DNA from: Pseudohoeflea sp964511625
Lineage (GTDB): Bacteria > Pseudomonadota > Alphaproteobacteria > Rhizobiales > Rhizobiaceae
Direction of reading: 5' to 3'
Assembly (NCBI GenBank): GCA_964511625.1
Contig: CAZEJG010000002.1
Coordinates: 62,001-126,000, forward strand
DNA length: 64,000 bases
In this document: in pieces, positions 51,895 to 60,614 of the stretch
Position numbering within the stretch: position 1 is the stretch's first letter
How the letters are laid out: the number at the start of each line of letters is the position of its first letter
Notes under the pieces: generated by a model
The model's input: the letters and a program-made list of their open reading frames with translations, nothing else
Told to the model about the DNA's origin: nothing
Database searches by the model: none
Program-made: the position numbers and the translations under genes

Positions 51895-53001
51895 ATGGAT
51901 CGTCGCTCATTCATCAAGAAGGCCGGTGCAACCGGCGCCGGCGTTGCCGCGGCAACAACACTCGCCGCTCCGGCCATCGCGCAGGAAAGCCCCGAAATCA
52001 CCTGGCGTCTGACCTCGTCGTTCCCGAAGTCGCTCGACACGATCTACGGCGCCGCCGAAATCATGGCCGACCACGTCAAGGAAGCCACCGACGGCAAGTT
52101 CACCATCCAGGTCTTCGCTGCCGGCGAAATCGTCCCGGGCCTGCAGGCCCTCGACGCCGTCGCTGATGCCACCGTCGAAATGGCCCATACCTGCTCCTAT
52201 TACTTCTGGGGCAAGGACACGACCTTCCAGCTCGGCACCGCCACGCCGTTCACGCTGAACGCCCGCATGCAGAATGCCTGGTTCACCGCCGGCGGCGGCA
52301 CCGACATGCTCAACGAGTTCTACAACAGCCAGGGCGTCCAGGGCTTCCCCTGCGGCAACACAGGTGCCCAGATGGGCGGCTGGTTCCGCAAGGAGATCAA
52401 TACGGTCCAGGACCTCGACGGCCTGAAGATGCGTATCGGCGGCTTTGCCGGCAAGATTCTCGCAAAGCTGGGCGTTTCGCCGCAGCTGATCGCCGGCGGC
52501 GACATCTACCCGGCTCTGGAGAAGGGCACCATCGACGCCACCGAGTGGGTCGGCCCCTATGACGACCAGAAGCTCGGCTTCAACAAGGTCGCCAAGTACT
52601 ACTACTATCCGGGCTGGTGGGAAGGCGGTGCCGCGCTGCACACCTTCATCAACCTCGACAAGTACAACTCGCTGCCGAAGCAGTACCAGGCGATCCTGGC
52701 CGACGCCAACTCGGCGGCCAATACGGAGACGCTCGGCAACTACGACACCAAGAACCCGACCGCCGTGCGCCAGCTGGTGGCCGACGGTGCGGTGCTGCGT
52801 CCCTTCAACCAGGAAGTTCTCGACGCCTGCTACAAGGCCGCACGCGAGGTCTTCGAGGAGGAATCGGCAGCCAACCCGAACTTCAAGAAGGTCTACGAAT
52901 CGCAGCTGGCCTATGCCAAGGAAGCCTATCTCTGGCAGCAGTTGTCGGAGTACACCTTCGACACCTACATGATGCTCCAGCAGCGCGCCGGCAATCTCTG
53001 A
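51895..53001 (+). CDS. TRAP substrate-binding protein, TakP type (alpha-keto acid), copy 2
   Basis: This 368-residue paralogue of the preceding gene aligns with it without gaps; by hand I count 62 differences. It has the same twin-arginine signal (MDRRSFIKKAGATGAG) and all ligand-site segments (GNTGAQMGGWFRKEIN, GGDIYPALEKGTIDATEWVG, YYYYPGWWEGG). Differences gather at residues about 285-345. The ribosome site is very strong (AAGGAGGAG), suggesting high expression, and a good terminator follows. The upstream gap is AT-rich. Confidence 0.92.
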   Translation: MDRRSFIKKAGATGAGVAAATTLAAPAIAQESPEITWRLTSSFPKSLDTIYGAAEIMADHVKEATDGKFTIQVFAAGEIVPGLQALDAVADATVEMAHTCSYYFWGKDTTFQLGTATPFTLNARMQNAWFTAGGGTDMLNEFYNSQGVQGFPCGNTGAQMGGWFRKEINTVQDLDGLKMRIGGFAGKILAKLGVSPQLIAGGDIYPALEKGTIDATEWVGPYDDQKLGFNKVAKYYYYPGWWEGGAALHTFINLDKYNSLPKQYQAILADANSAANTETLGNYDTKNPTAVRQLVADGAVLRPFNQEVLDACYKAAREVFEEESAANPNFKKVYESQLAYAKEAYLWQQLSEYTFDTYMMLQQRAGNL

Positions 53002-53029
53002 TCGGCGTCGGCGAAAGCGACAGACGAAG

Positions 53030-53062
53030 CCCCGGAACGCTCACGTTCCGGGGTTTTTTATT
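53030..53062 (+). terminator. Terminator of takP-like copy 2
   Basis: CCCCGGAACG (53030-53039) and CGTTCCGGGG (53044-53053) form a perfect 10-bp stem with a four-base loop and a TTTTTTATT tail. Confidence 0.9.
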
Positions 53063-53101
53063 GGTTGCTGAACGCCGCCGGTGCGCGGGGTAACCGAAGA
53101 C

Positions 53102-54076
53102 ATGACTGCGCCCGCACCAACACCTCCCACCCGACAGGCTTTCGTCTACGAGCAGTTCGGGCCACCGCTCGACGTTCTGCACCTCGTCGAAAGGCCGGTT
53201 TTGCCTCTTGGTCTCAAACAGTTGCGGGTGGAGATGTCTCTTGTCCCCGTCAATCCGTCGGACCTCATCCCGGTCACCGGCGCCTATGCGCATCGCATGC
53301 AGCTGCCTTTGGTTGCCGGCTATGAGGGCGTCGGGCGTGTCGTCGCCGCCGGCCCGGACCATTCCGCGCTTGTCGGCAAACGCGTCTTGCCATTGCGCGC
53401 CGAAGGCACATGGCAGACCCTCGTCGATTGCGACGCGGCGCGTGCTGTCCCGGTCCCCGACGACATACCCGATCTTGCGGCTGCGCGCGGTTACATCAAT
53501 CCACTGACGGCACTGACCATGCTGCGGCTCTGGCCGGTTTCGGGAAAGACGGTGTTGCTGAGCGGGGCCGGGTCGAGCTGTGCGGACTATCTGGGCCACT
53601 GGGCGTTCAAACAAGGCGCCAAACGGGTAATCGGTATCCACCGGTCGGATATCCATATCGCCCGATTGAAAACACTCGGAATCGAGCCGGTCTCTCTCGG
53701 GGGCCAGGCGAGGATCGATGCGGTCGCACGCGACACTGACGTTACATTCGATGCGCTCGGCGGTCCGGTGGCTTCGCGGGTTCTCGGGCTCATGGGCGAG
53801 GGGACGCGCTTCATCGGCTACGGTCTCCTGAGCGGGAAACCGGTCATCGCGCCCGCGGGTTACAAGGCCGCCTTCAGGCGGTTTCATCTGCGCGATCACC
53901 TCGCCATCCTGTCGGACCGCGACTGGGTGGCCTCCTTCGATGATCTCTGGCCTCTGGTGCGGTCGATGACCCTTCCGGAAGTCAGCATCTATCCGTTCGT
54001 GCAGTGGCGGCGGGCGCTCGCGGAGGCGGGCAGGCCAGGCGCGCGGAAAGCAATTCTCGACTTTTCGGGTGAGTGA
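53102..54076 (+). CDS. Zinc-independent MDR-family oxidoreductase (quinone/2-enoyl reductase-like)
   Basis: This 324-residue medium-chain dehydrogenase/reductase has the N-terminal GroES-like fold (RQAFVYEQFGPPLDVLHLVE, VNPSDLIPVTGAY, AGYEGVGRVVAAG) and a cofactor fold with VLLSGAGSSCADYLGHWAFKQGAKRVIG. The zinc ligands of alcohol dehydrogenases are missing, as in the ETR/quinone oxidoreductase branch. The nucleotide motif is GAGSSCADYLG rather than the usual AxxGGVG, so activity is uncertain. Start at ATG 53102; a GTG at 53081 is in frame. It sits between the takP-like genes and the convergent takQM pair. Confidence 0.82.
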   Translation: MTAPAPTPPTRQAFVYEQFGPPLDVLHLVERPVLPLGLKQLRVEMSLVPVNPSDLIPVTGAYAHRMQLPLVAGYEGVGRVVAAGPDHSALVGKRVLPLRAEGTWQTLVDCDAARAVPVPDDIPDLAAARGYINPLTALTMLRLWPVSGKTVLLSGAGSSCADYLGHWAFKQGAKRVIGIHRSDIHIARLKTLGIEPVSLGGQARIDAVARDTDVTFDALGGPVASRVLGLMGEGTRFIGYGLLSGKPVIAPAGYKAAFRRFHLRDHLAILSDRDWVASFDDLWPLVRSMTLPEVSIYPFVQWRRALAEAGRPGARKAILDFSGE

Positions 54077-54086
54077 TCACAAGAAA

Positions 54087-54107
54087 AAGGGGCCTAATGG
54101 GCCCCTT
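54087..54107. terminator. Bidirectional terminator between the MDR gene and the takM-like gene
   Basis: AAGGGGCC and GGCCCCTT pair around TAATG, with an A-run on the left and TTATC on the right, between two convergent genes. Confidence 0.7.
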
Positions 54108-54129
54108 ATCTATTCGACTTCTTCCGACA

Positions 54130-55983
54130 TCAATTGAACGACGGCGGGGCGCTCAAGTCCATGTTGGGTGCCGGGGCATTCTCTCCGGAATTGCCGTTGC
54201 CGGAGCCTTCGGCACCTGTCTCTCCGCCCATATTGGGCGCGCCGGGCAGGCCCTCCATCGTCGGCAGCGAGAGACCGCCATTGCCGCCACCAGAGGCTCC
54301 GTCCGAACCCTCGTTGCCGCCGGAGGGGGCTCCGAAGGGAGAAAAGCCCATGCCGCCGTTCTCACCGCCGAAGCCCGGCAGCTGGATCTCGACATCAGCC
54401 GGGTCGATCCCGGTGTGCTCGTCCTTGTAGTGCATGACGAGGCCCGGGAAGAGGATCACGATCATGATCATGAAAAACTGCAGCACGATGAATGGCAGGG
54501 CGCCCTTGTAGATCGCCGTGGTCCTGATGCCGGGCAACATCCGGCCGGAGGCCGTATCATGCCACTCCTTCACCGGCGCGATTGAACGCAGGTAGAACAG
54601 CGAGAAGCCGAAGGGCGGCGTGAGGAACGAGGTCTGCAGGTTGATGCCCAGAATGATGCCGAACCAGATCAGGTCGATGCCGAGTTTCTCAGCCACCGGA
54701 GCGAGCAACGGCACCATGATGAAGGCGATCTCGAAGAAATCGAGGAAGCAGCCGAGAATGAAGACGATGATGGTGACCACCACCAGGAAGCCGAATTCGC
54801 CGCCCGGCAGCGCCAGCAGCAGCTCCTCGATCCAGATGTTGCCGTTGATGCCGTAGAAGGTCAGGCCGAAGACGCGGGCGCCGATCAGGATGAACATGAC
54901 GAAAGCGGAGAGCCGCGTCGTCGAGTCCAGCGCCTGCTTGACGGTTCTCAGATCCAGCCGGCGCTTAATCAGCGCCAGGACCAGAGCGCCCACGGCCCCC
55001 ATGGCGCCGCCCTCGGTCGGGGTGGCGATGCCGAGGAAAATGGTGCCGAGCACGAGGAAGATGAGGGCCAGCGGTGGAATCAGCACGATGACCACTTCTT
55101 CCGCCAGCCGCGACATCAGTCCCCAGCCGAACTTGCGGTTCGCGAGGCTGATGCCCAGAGCCGTGCCGGCCGCCAGAACCGCGGACCAGACGAAACGGGT
55201 TTCGTAGCGCAATGATTCGAAAATGTATTCGTAGGCGATGAAGTGCAGCGCGACTGCACCGGCAATCACCACGATCAGAGAGGTCACACCGTTGCCGAGT
55301 GTTCGCGCCTCCTGCGGCAGGGCCGGCACCCAGTGCGGCTTGAAGAGCGTCAGGAGCAGGATGTAGCCGCAGTAGATCGCGATGATGATAAGCGCAGGAT
55401 AGAGGGCGCCCACATACATGTCGCCCACCGACCGGCCCAGCTGGTCTGCCATGACGATGAGGACGAGCGACGGAGGCACGATCTGCGCGAGCGTTCCGGA
55501 TGCAGCGATGGTACCGGTGGCGACCGACTGGTTGTAGCCGTAACGCGCCATGATGGGCAGCGAGATCAGCCCCATCGCGATCACGGAGGCGGCCACGACG
55601 CCGGTGGTCGCTGCGAGAAGCGCGCCGACGAGAATGACCGCGTATGCCAGGCCGCCGCGTATCGGTCCGAACAGCTGCCCGATCGTGTCGAGCAGGTCCT
55701 CGGCCATGCGCGATCGTTCAAGAATCAGCCCCATGAAGGTGAAGAACGGAATCGCCAGCAGCGTGTCGTTGTACATGATGCCGTAGATCCGCTCCGGATG
55801 CGCCTGGAGCAGCGGCCAGAACAGCCGGATCTCGGAGGAGAGATGCGAGACCTCCACGCCGACGACGAAGTAGAACAGGCCGCCGGCGGCGAGCGTGAAG
55901 GCGACCGGATATCCCAGAAGCAACATGCCCATCACGGAGATGAACATGATCGGCGCGAGGTTGTGGGCGATGAAGTCCATCAT
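54130..55983 (-). CDS. TRAP transporter large permease, TakM-like, with long low-complexity tail
   Basis: This 617-residue multi-spanning subunit belongs to the TakM/DctM family: GYPVAFTLAAGGLFYF, ALLAATTGVVAASVIAMG, GTLAQIVPPSLVLIVMADQ and LTPPFGFSLFYLRSIAP. Sequence quality and order indicate a full transporter, with the family's extended middle region. After the last helix (about residue 522) it has a tail of some 85 residues rich in Gly, Asn, Pro and Ser (GGNEGSDGASGGGNGG, GAPNMGGETGAEGSGNGNSG). It overlaps the small subunit gene by four bases. Probably the membrane partner of both takP-like receptors. Confidence 0.9.
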   Translation of the reverse strand: MMDFIAHNLAPIMFISVMGMLLLGYPVAFTLAAGGLFYFVVGVEVSHLSSEIRLFWPLLQAHPERIYGIMYNDTLLAIPFFTFMGLILERSRMAEDLLDTIGQLFGPIRGGLAYAVILVGALLAATTGVVAASVIAMGLISLPIMARYGYNQSVATGTIAASGTLAQIVPPSLVLIVMADQLGRSVGDMYVGALYPALIIIAIYCGYILLLTLFKPHWVPALPQEARTLGNGVTSLIVVIAGAVALHFIAYEYIFESLRYETRFVWSAVLAAGTALGISLANRKFGWGLMSRLAEEVVIVLIPPLALIFLVLGTIFLGIATPTEGGAMGAVGALVLALIKRRLDLRTVKQALDSTTRLSAFVMFILIGARVFGLTFYGINGNIWIEELLLALPGGEFGFLVVVTIIVFILGCFLDFFEIAFIMVPLLAPVAEKLGIDLIWFGIILGINLQTSFLTPPFGFSLFYLRSIAPVKEWHDTASGRMLPGIRTTAIYKGALPFIVLQFFMIMIVILFPGLVMHYKDEHTGIDPADVEIQLPGFGGENGGMGFSPFGAPSGGNEGSDGASGGGNGGLSLPTMEGLPGAPNMGGETGAEGSGNGNSGENAPAPNMDLSAPPSFN

Positions 55984-56579
55984 TTGCCGGTCTCCGCTTT
56001 GACATCGCCGCGGCTGGAACCGGCAATCATCTCCTCGACCTCGGGCGGGAGTTCGTGGACTTCCGTCTCGTCGGGGACACGCCCGATGATGATGGCATAG
56101 CGCTTGATGATCTCGGAAATCGCCTGAAGGATCAGCAGACCGAAGCCGATCGTCACCATGATCTTGGCCGGCCAGAGGATCAACCCGCCGGCATTGGCGG
56201 AGACCTCACCCGAATCGATCGATTTGTAGACCCACGGGATCGACAGCCAGAAAATCAGGACCGAGAAGGGCAGCAGGAAGATGACGTGGCAGATCAGGTC
56301 GATCCAGTCCCGCGTCTTTTTGGTCAGCATGTTGGAGATGAAGTCGATCCGCACATGCTCGTTGCGCTTGAGGGTATAGGCGGCGGCGAGAAGGAAGGCC
56401 GTGCCGTAGAGATACCACTGCACCTCCAGCCAGGCATTCGACGACATGTCGAAGGCCTTGCGGAAGATGGCGTTGCCTGCGGAGATGAGGACCGATGCGA
56501 GGATCAGCCAGGCGACATTCCGACCGATGAATTCGTTCACACGATCAACGACCCGGCTGAGGGCCAGTAGCACTGTCAT
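55980..56579 (-). CDS. TRAP transporter small permease, TakQ-like
   Basis: This 199-residue subunit has four predicted helices (about 18-36, 52-70, 93-113 and 133-155) and the segments FIGRNVAWLILASVLISAGNAIFRKAF and WLEVQWYLYGTAFLLAAAYTLKRNEHVRIDF, typical of large-receptor TRAP systems. A charged tail of 40 residues follows. It is first in a two-gene operon with the TakM-like gene. The start follows GAGGAAC. Confidence 0.9.
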   Translation of the reverse strand: MTVLLALSRVVDRVNEFIGRNVAWLILASVLISAGNAIFRKAFDMSSNAWLEVQWYLYGTAFLLAAAYTLKRNEHVRIDFISNMLTKKTRDWIDLICHVIFLLPFSVLIFWLSIPWVYKSIDSGEVSANAGGLILWPAKIMVTIGFGLLILQAISEIIKRYAIIIGRVPDETEVHELPPEVEEMIAGSSRGDVKAETGK

Positions 56580-56976
56580 ACGTTCCTCCCTCTTCCGAAC
56601 CTTTATCGTCCGGGGGGTCCCCTTTTATCGAGCGGTCGAAGCCACTCGTTTCTGGCTCCCCAATACCAGCATACGCGACCCATTAGCAACGCGGGATTGA
56701 AGTGTGACGTGTATGTGAGCGATGGATGAAATACCCGGTGTGGCGGGTACACCGCTGATTTCTGCGGCAGCGCGATGCATGCGACTTTCGGCTAAGACGG
56801 CGCCGTTGACCGGATGCCGGCATGCGGGATACAGGCCCCCTTGGCCGCGGCGTTCGATCTTCGAACGCTCGAGATAGATGATTGACCGCGAGCCGATTGC
56901 GTTGAACACTCCGGCGAAAAGAAGACGCCGGGAGCGGGGGAGGAGCGAACCGGTTCGGGCGTCTGGGAGAGTGTGA
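56580..56976. other. Intergenic region between divergent takQM and indolepyruvate oxidoreductase genes
   Basis: 397 bases with no convincing gene; a 161-codon minus-strand frame overlaps the next gene and lacks features. Both promoters must lie here, but no regulator motif stands out. The right-hand part is GC-rich leader sequence that ends with GGGAGAGTGTGA before the ATG at 56977. Confidence 0.45.
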
Positions 56977-59900
56977 ATGACGCTGCATGACGTGACGCTC
57001 GACGACAAGTACGACCTCGGTCGCGACAGGATCTTCGTCACCGGATCCCAGGCCATCCTGCGGCTGATGATGATGCAGCACGAGCTGGATCGTCGTGCCG
57101 GGCTGAACACGGCCGGGTTCGTCTCGGGCTATCGCGGATCGCCGCTCGGCGGTCTCGACCAGCAGTTCTTCCAGGCGAAGAGAAAACTCGAGCCGCACAA
57201 CATCGTCTTCCAGCCGGGGCTCAACGAGGAACTGGCGGCCACCGCCTGCTGGGGATCGCAGGAGACCGGGCTCGATCCGCTGTCGCGTTTCGACGGGACC
57301 TTCGCGCTCTGGTACGGCAAGGGGCCGGGGGTCGACCGCGCGGGCGACGTCTTCCGCCACGGCAATCTCGCCGGCACCGGCCGTCACGGCGGCGTGCTGG
57401 CGCTGATGGGCGACGACCATACGGCCGAATCCTCGACAAACGCACACCAGACCGAATTCAACATGGTCAATGCCATGATCCCGGTGCTCAATCCGGCGGG
57501 TGTGCAGGAAATCCTCGATTACGGTCTCTACGGCTACGCGCTGTCGCGCTTTGCCGGGCTCTGGGTCGGGCTCAAATGCGTGAAGGACAATATCGAATCG
57601 ACGGCCTCGGTCGACGGCGGCCTCGACAGGCTCGATATCGTCATCCCTGATTTCGACATGCCGCCGGGCGGGCTCAATATCCGCGCCAACGATCTCGACT
57701 TCCTCGGCCAGGAAACGCGACTGCACCAGTACAAGCGAACGGCCGCAGGGCTGTTCATCCGCGCCAATGGTCTCAACCGCATCGTCTGGTCCGGCGGCGC
57801 CAATCCGCGGATCGGCATCCTGACGGTGGGCAAGAGCTATCTCGACACCCGTCAGGCGCTGGCCGATCTCGGGATCGACGAGGCGCGCGCCGCCGAGATC
57901 GGGCTCAGGCTGTTCAAGGTTGCGGCGCCGTGGCCGTTCGACCGCGAGGATGCGGTGGAGTTCGCCGCGGGTCTCGATCTGGTCGTAGTCGTCGAGGAAA
58001 AACGGTCGCTGCTCGAAAGCCAGTTGCGCGAGGCGCTCTATGGTACCGCCAACCAGCCGGTGATCGTCGGCAAGAAGGACGAAACCGGCAACTGGCTGTT
58101 CCCAGTCAGCGGTGCGCTCGATCCCAACGACATCGCGCTCGCGGTCGGCGAGCGTATTCTCAAGGTGGTCGGCTATTCCGAGGAACTCGACGGCCGTGTG
58201 AAACGGCTGCGGCAGTTCCAGTCGATGCTCGCAGGCATGAGCGACGTGGCGCGGCGGACGCCGCATTTCTGCTCCGGCTGCCCGCACAACACCTCGACCA
58301 ACGTGCCGGAGGGCTCGATCGCTGCGGCCGGCATCGGCTGTTCCTACATGGCCTTGTGGATGGACCGGCAGACGCAGGGCTTTACCCAGATGGGCGGGGA
58401 GGGTGCGCAATGGGTGGGCCAGGCGCCTTTCACGGCGCGGCCGCACCTGTTCCAGAACCTCGGCGACGGCACCTATAACCACTCCGGCGTTCTGGCGATC
58501 CGCTTCGCGCTCTCCTCCAACGCCAACATCACCTACAAGATCCTCTACAACGACGCCGTCGCCATGACCGGCGGACAGGCCCATGAAGGCGGCCTGACGG
58601 TCGACGCCATCGCCCGGCAGGTGCGCGCCGAGGGCGTCGAGCGCATAGCGCTCGTCTCCGACGATCCGGATCGCTATCCCGGCACCATTTCATGGCCGGC
58701 GCGGATGACCATTCATCACCGCGACGAACTCGACGCCGTGCAGCGCGAGTTGCGCGAGGTGCCGGGTGTTTCGGTGCTGCTCTACGACCAGACCTGTGCC
58801 GCGGAGAAGCGACGCCGACGCAAGCGCGGCTCCTATCCCGATCCGGACAAGCGGGTCTTCATCAACGAGATGGTCTGCGAGGGCTGCGGCGACTGCGGCG
58901 TGAAGTCGAACTGTGTGTCCGTGCAGCCGAAGGAAACCGAGTTCGGCCGCAAGCGGCGCATCGACCAGTCGAGTTGCAACAAGGATTTCTCCTGTCTCGA
59001 CGGCTTCTGCCCGTCCTTCGTCACCGTGCATGGCGGCAAGATCCGCAAGGCCGGCTCGAAGGCGGCAAAGTCCGCCGGCGATCCGCTCGAGGGTTTGCCC
59101 GAGGCACCGCTCCATCCGCTCGACAACGGCTGGGCGGCAATCGTCGACGGCGTCGGCGGTACGGGCGTCGTCACGATCGGAGCGATCCTCGGCATGGCGG
59201 CGCATCTGGAAGGCATGGGCTGCGGCATGATCGACATGGCGGGTCTCGCGCAGAAGGGTGGGGCGGTGTTCAGCCATGTGCGGATCGCAGCGACACCCGA
59301 GGACATCCACGCCATCCGCGTCTCGGCGGGCAAGGCCGACCTGATCCTGGGCTGCGACCTCGTCGTCTCGGGATCGTCCAAGGTGCTTGCGACCGTCCGG
59401 GAGGGCGAAACCGAATTCGTGGTCAATACCGCCGAGGTCATGCCCGGCGACTTCACGCGGGATGCGGATTTCTCGCTGCCGTCCGAGCGGATCAAACGGG
59501 CCATCGTCAAGGCGGCGGGGCCGGAGCGTACCACCTTCTTCGACGCCGGACTGACGGCAAACCGCCTCTTCGGCAACGCGATAGCCGCCAATATGTTCAT
59601 GCTCGGCATTGCCAGCCAGCGCGGCGCGCTGCCGGTTTCGCCGTCGGCGGTCGAGCGCGCGATCGCCCTGAATGGCCAGGCGGTCGAGATGAATGTCGGC
59701 GCATTCCGGTGGGGGCGGAGAGCCGCCCATGACCCGGCCTCGGTGCTGGCGCTGACCGGTGGGGTCGAAGAAGCGCAGATGCCGGAGCGGATGACGCCGA
59801 TGGAGATCGTCGATCACAGGGCTCGTGAACTCACGGCGTATCAGAATGCCGCCTATGCCCGGCGCTACCGGGAGGCGCTCGCGCCTCTGGTCGAAGCCGA

Positions 59901-60456
59901 GACGCGTTTTTACGGTGGCCCGGGCGCGGCGACCGAAGCGGCGGCAAAGGCGCTCTACAAGCTGATGGCGATCAAGGACGAGTACGAGGTTGCCCGGCTT
60001 TACAGCGATGGCCGGTTTCGGGACAGGCTGGCCGCGGAGTTCGAAAGCTACGACCGGATCGAGTTTCATCTCGCGCCACCGTTGCTGGCACCGAAGGATG
60101 TTTCAGGCCGGCCGCGCAAGCTGCGTTTCGGGCCATCCATGCTGCATGGTTTCCGCTTGCTGGCCGCCCTGCGCGGAATTCGCGGTCGCTGGTTTGATCC
60201 GTTTTCCTACACAACCGAAAGACGAATGGAGCGCGCCCTCATCGATACCTATGTGACCGAGATCAGGCAAATGGCCGGTCGTCTCGATGCCGGTAATCTG
60301 TCAATGGTTGCCGATTTTCTGATGTATCCAGAAAAAATCCGTGGTTACGGCCATGTGAAGGATCATAGTCGCGCCATCGCAGAAGAAAGAAAGAAAAATA
60401 TAATAAGAAATTCTATGAATCGCGATGACATTTCGCAGAATATTGCTGCAGAGTAG
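56977..60456 (+). CDS. Indolepyruvate ferredoxin oxidoreductase, fused alpha/beta/gamma form
   Basis: This 1159-residue enzyme oxidatively decarboxylates aryl-pyruvates to aryl-acetyl-CoA using thiamine diphosphate and ferredoxin. The order is pyrimidine-binding domain (GFVSGYRGSPLGGLD, LNEELAATACWGSQ), TPP-binding domain (CSGCPHNTSTNVPEG, GDGTYNHSGVLAIRF), an Fe-S cysteine cluster region (ENEMVCEGCGDCGVKSNC-like, CNKDFSCLDGFCPSF), then a gamma domain (DGVGGTGVVTIGAILGMAAHLEG). The last 30 residues (KKNIIRNSMNRDDISQN) are encoded by AT-rich DNA and differ from the family's normal end. It may help degrade aromatic amino acids. Confidence 0.93.
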   Translation: MTLHDVTLDDKYDLGRDRIFVTGSQAILRLMMMQHELDRRAGLNTAGFVSGYRGSPLGGLDQQFFQAKRKLEPHNIVFQPGLNEELAATACWGSQETGLDPLSRFDGTFALWYGKGPGVDRAGDVFRHGNLAGTGRHGGVLALMGDDHTAESSTNAHQTEFNMVNAMIPVLNPAGVQEILDYGLYGYALSRFAGLWVGLKCVKDNIESTASVDGGLDRLDIVIPDFDMPPGGLNIRANDLDFLGQETRLHQYKRTAAGLFIRANGLNRIVWSGGANPRIGILTVGKSYLDTRQALADLGIDEARAAEIGLRLFKVAAPWPFDREDAVEFAAGLDLVVVVEEKRSLLESQLREALYGTANQPVIVGKKDETGNWLFPVSGALDPNDIALAVGERILKVVGYSEELDGRVKRLRQFQSMLAGMSDVARRTPHFCSGCPHNTSTNVPEGSIAAAGIGCSYMALWMDRQTQGFTQMGGEGAQWVGQAPFTARPHLFQNLGDGTYNHSGVLAIRFALSSNANITYKILYNDAVAMTGGQAHEGGLTVDAIARQVRAEGVERIALVSDDPDRYPGTISWPARMTIHHRDELDAVQRELREVPGVSVLLYDQTCAAEKRRRRKRGSYPDPDKRVFINEMVCEGCGDCGVKSNCVSVQPKETEFGRKRRIDQSSCNKDFSCLDGFCPSFVTVHGGKIRKAGSKAAKSAGDPLEGLPEAPLHPLDNGWAAIVDGVGGTGVVTIGAILGMAAHLEGMGCGMIDMAGLAQKGGAVFSHVRIAATPEDIHAIRVSAGKADLILGCDLVVSGSSKVLATVREGETEFVVNTAEVMPGDFTRDADFSLPSERIKRAIVKAAGPERTTFFDAGLTANRLFGNAIAANMFMLGIASQRGALPVSPSAVERAIALNGQAVEMNVGAFRWGRRAAHDPASVLALTGGVEEAQMPERMTPMEIVDHRARELTAYQNAAYARRYREALAPLVEAETRFYGGPGAATEAAAKALYKLMAIKDEYEVARLYSDGRFRDRLAAEFESYDRIEFHLAPPLLAPKDVSGRPRKLRFGPSMLHGFRLLAALRGIRGRWFDPFSYTTERRMERALIDTYVTEIRQMAGRLDAGNLSMVADFLMYPEKIRGYGHVKDHSRAIAEERKKNIIRNSMNRDDISQNIAAE

Positions 60457-60614
60457 GGGGATGCTGAGTTTATATTTTATTTTAATGGCTTGCTTTAGTG
60501 GTGCGCTTGCGAGTGCAAACGTTTGCTAATGCAATCTGAGGTAATCGCTGGGCGAAACGCTATATTAATTGTGTCTCGCTAAATTGGTTTGGTACGCTGA
60601 CACGGATTTAAAGC
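60457..60614. other. AT-rich gap with a perfect 12-bp palindrome
   Basis: The base composition changes sharply from about 60380 to 60610, with runs such as TTTATATTTTATTTTAATGG. Inside lies GCAAACGTTTGC (60515-60526), a perfect palindrome with a central CG. A promoter for the GGDEF-EAL gene is likely here. Confidence 0.6.
60515..60526. promoter_or_regulatory. LacI/PurR-type palindrome upstream of the GGDEF-EAL gene
   Basis: GCAAACGTTTGC is identical to the 12-base core of the classic PurR-type operator and typical of LacI-family sites. It lies 89 bases before the GGDEF-EAL start. The cognate regulator is not adjacent. Confidence 0.45.
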
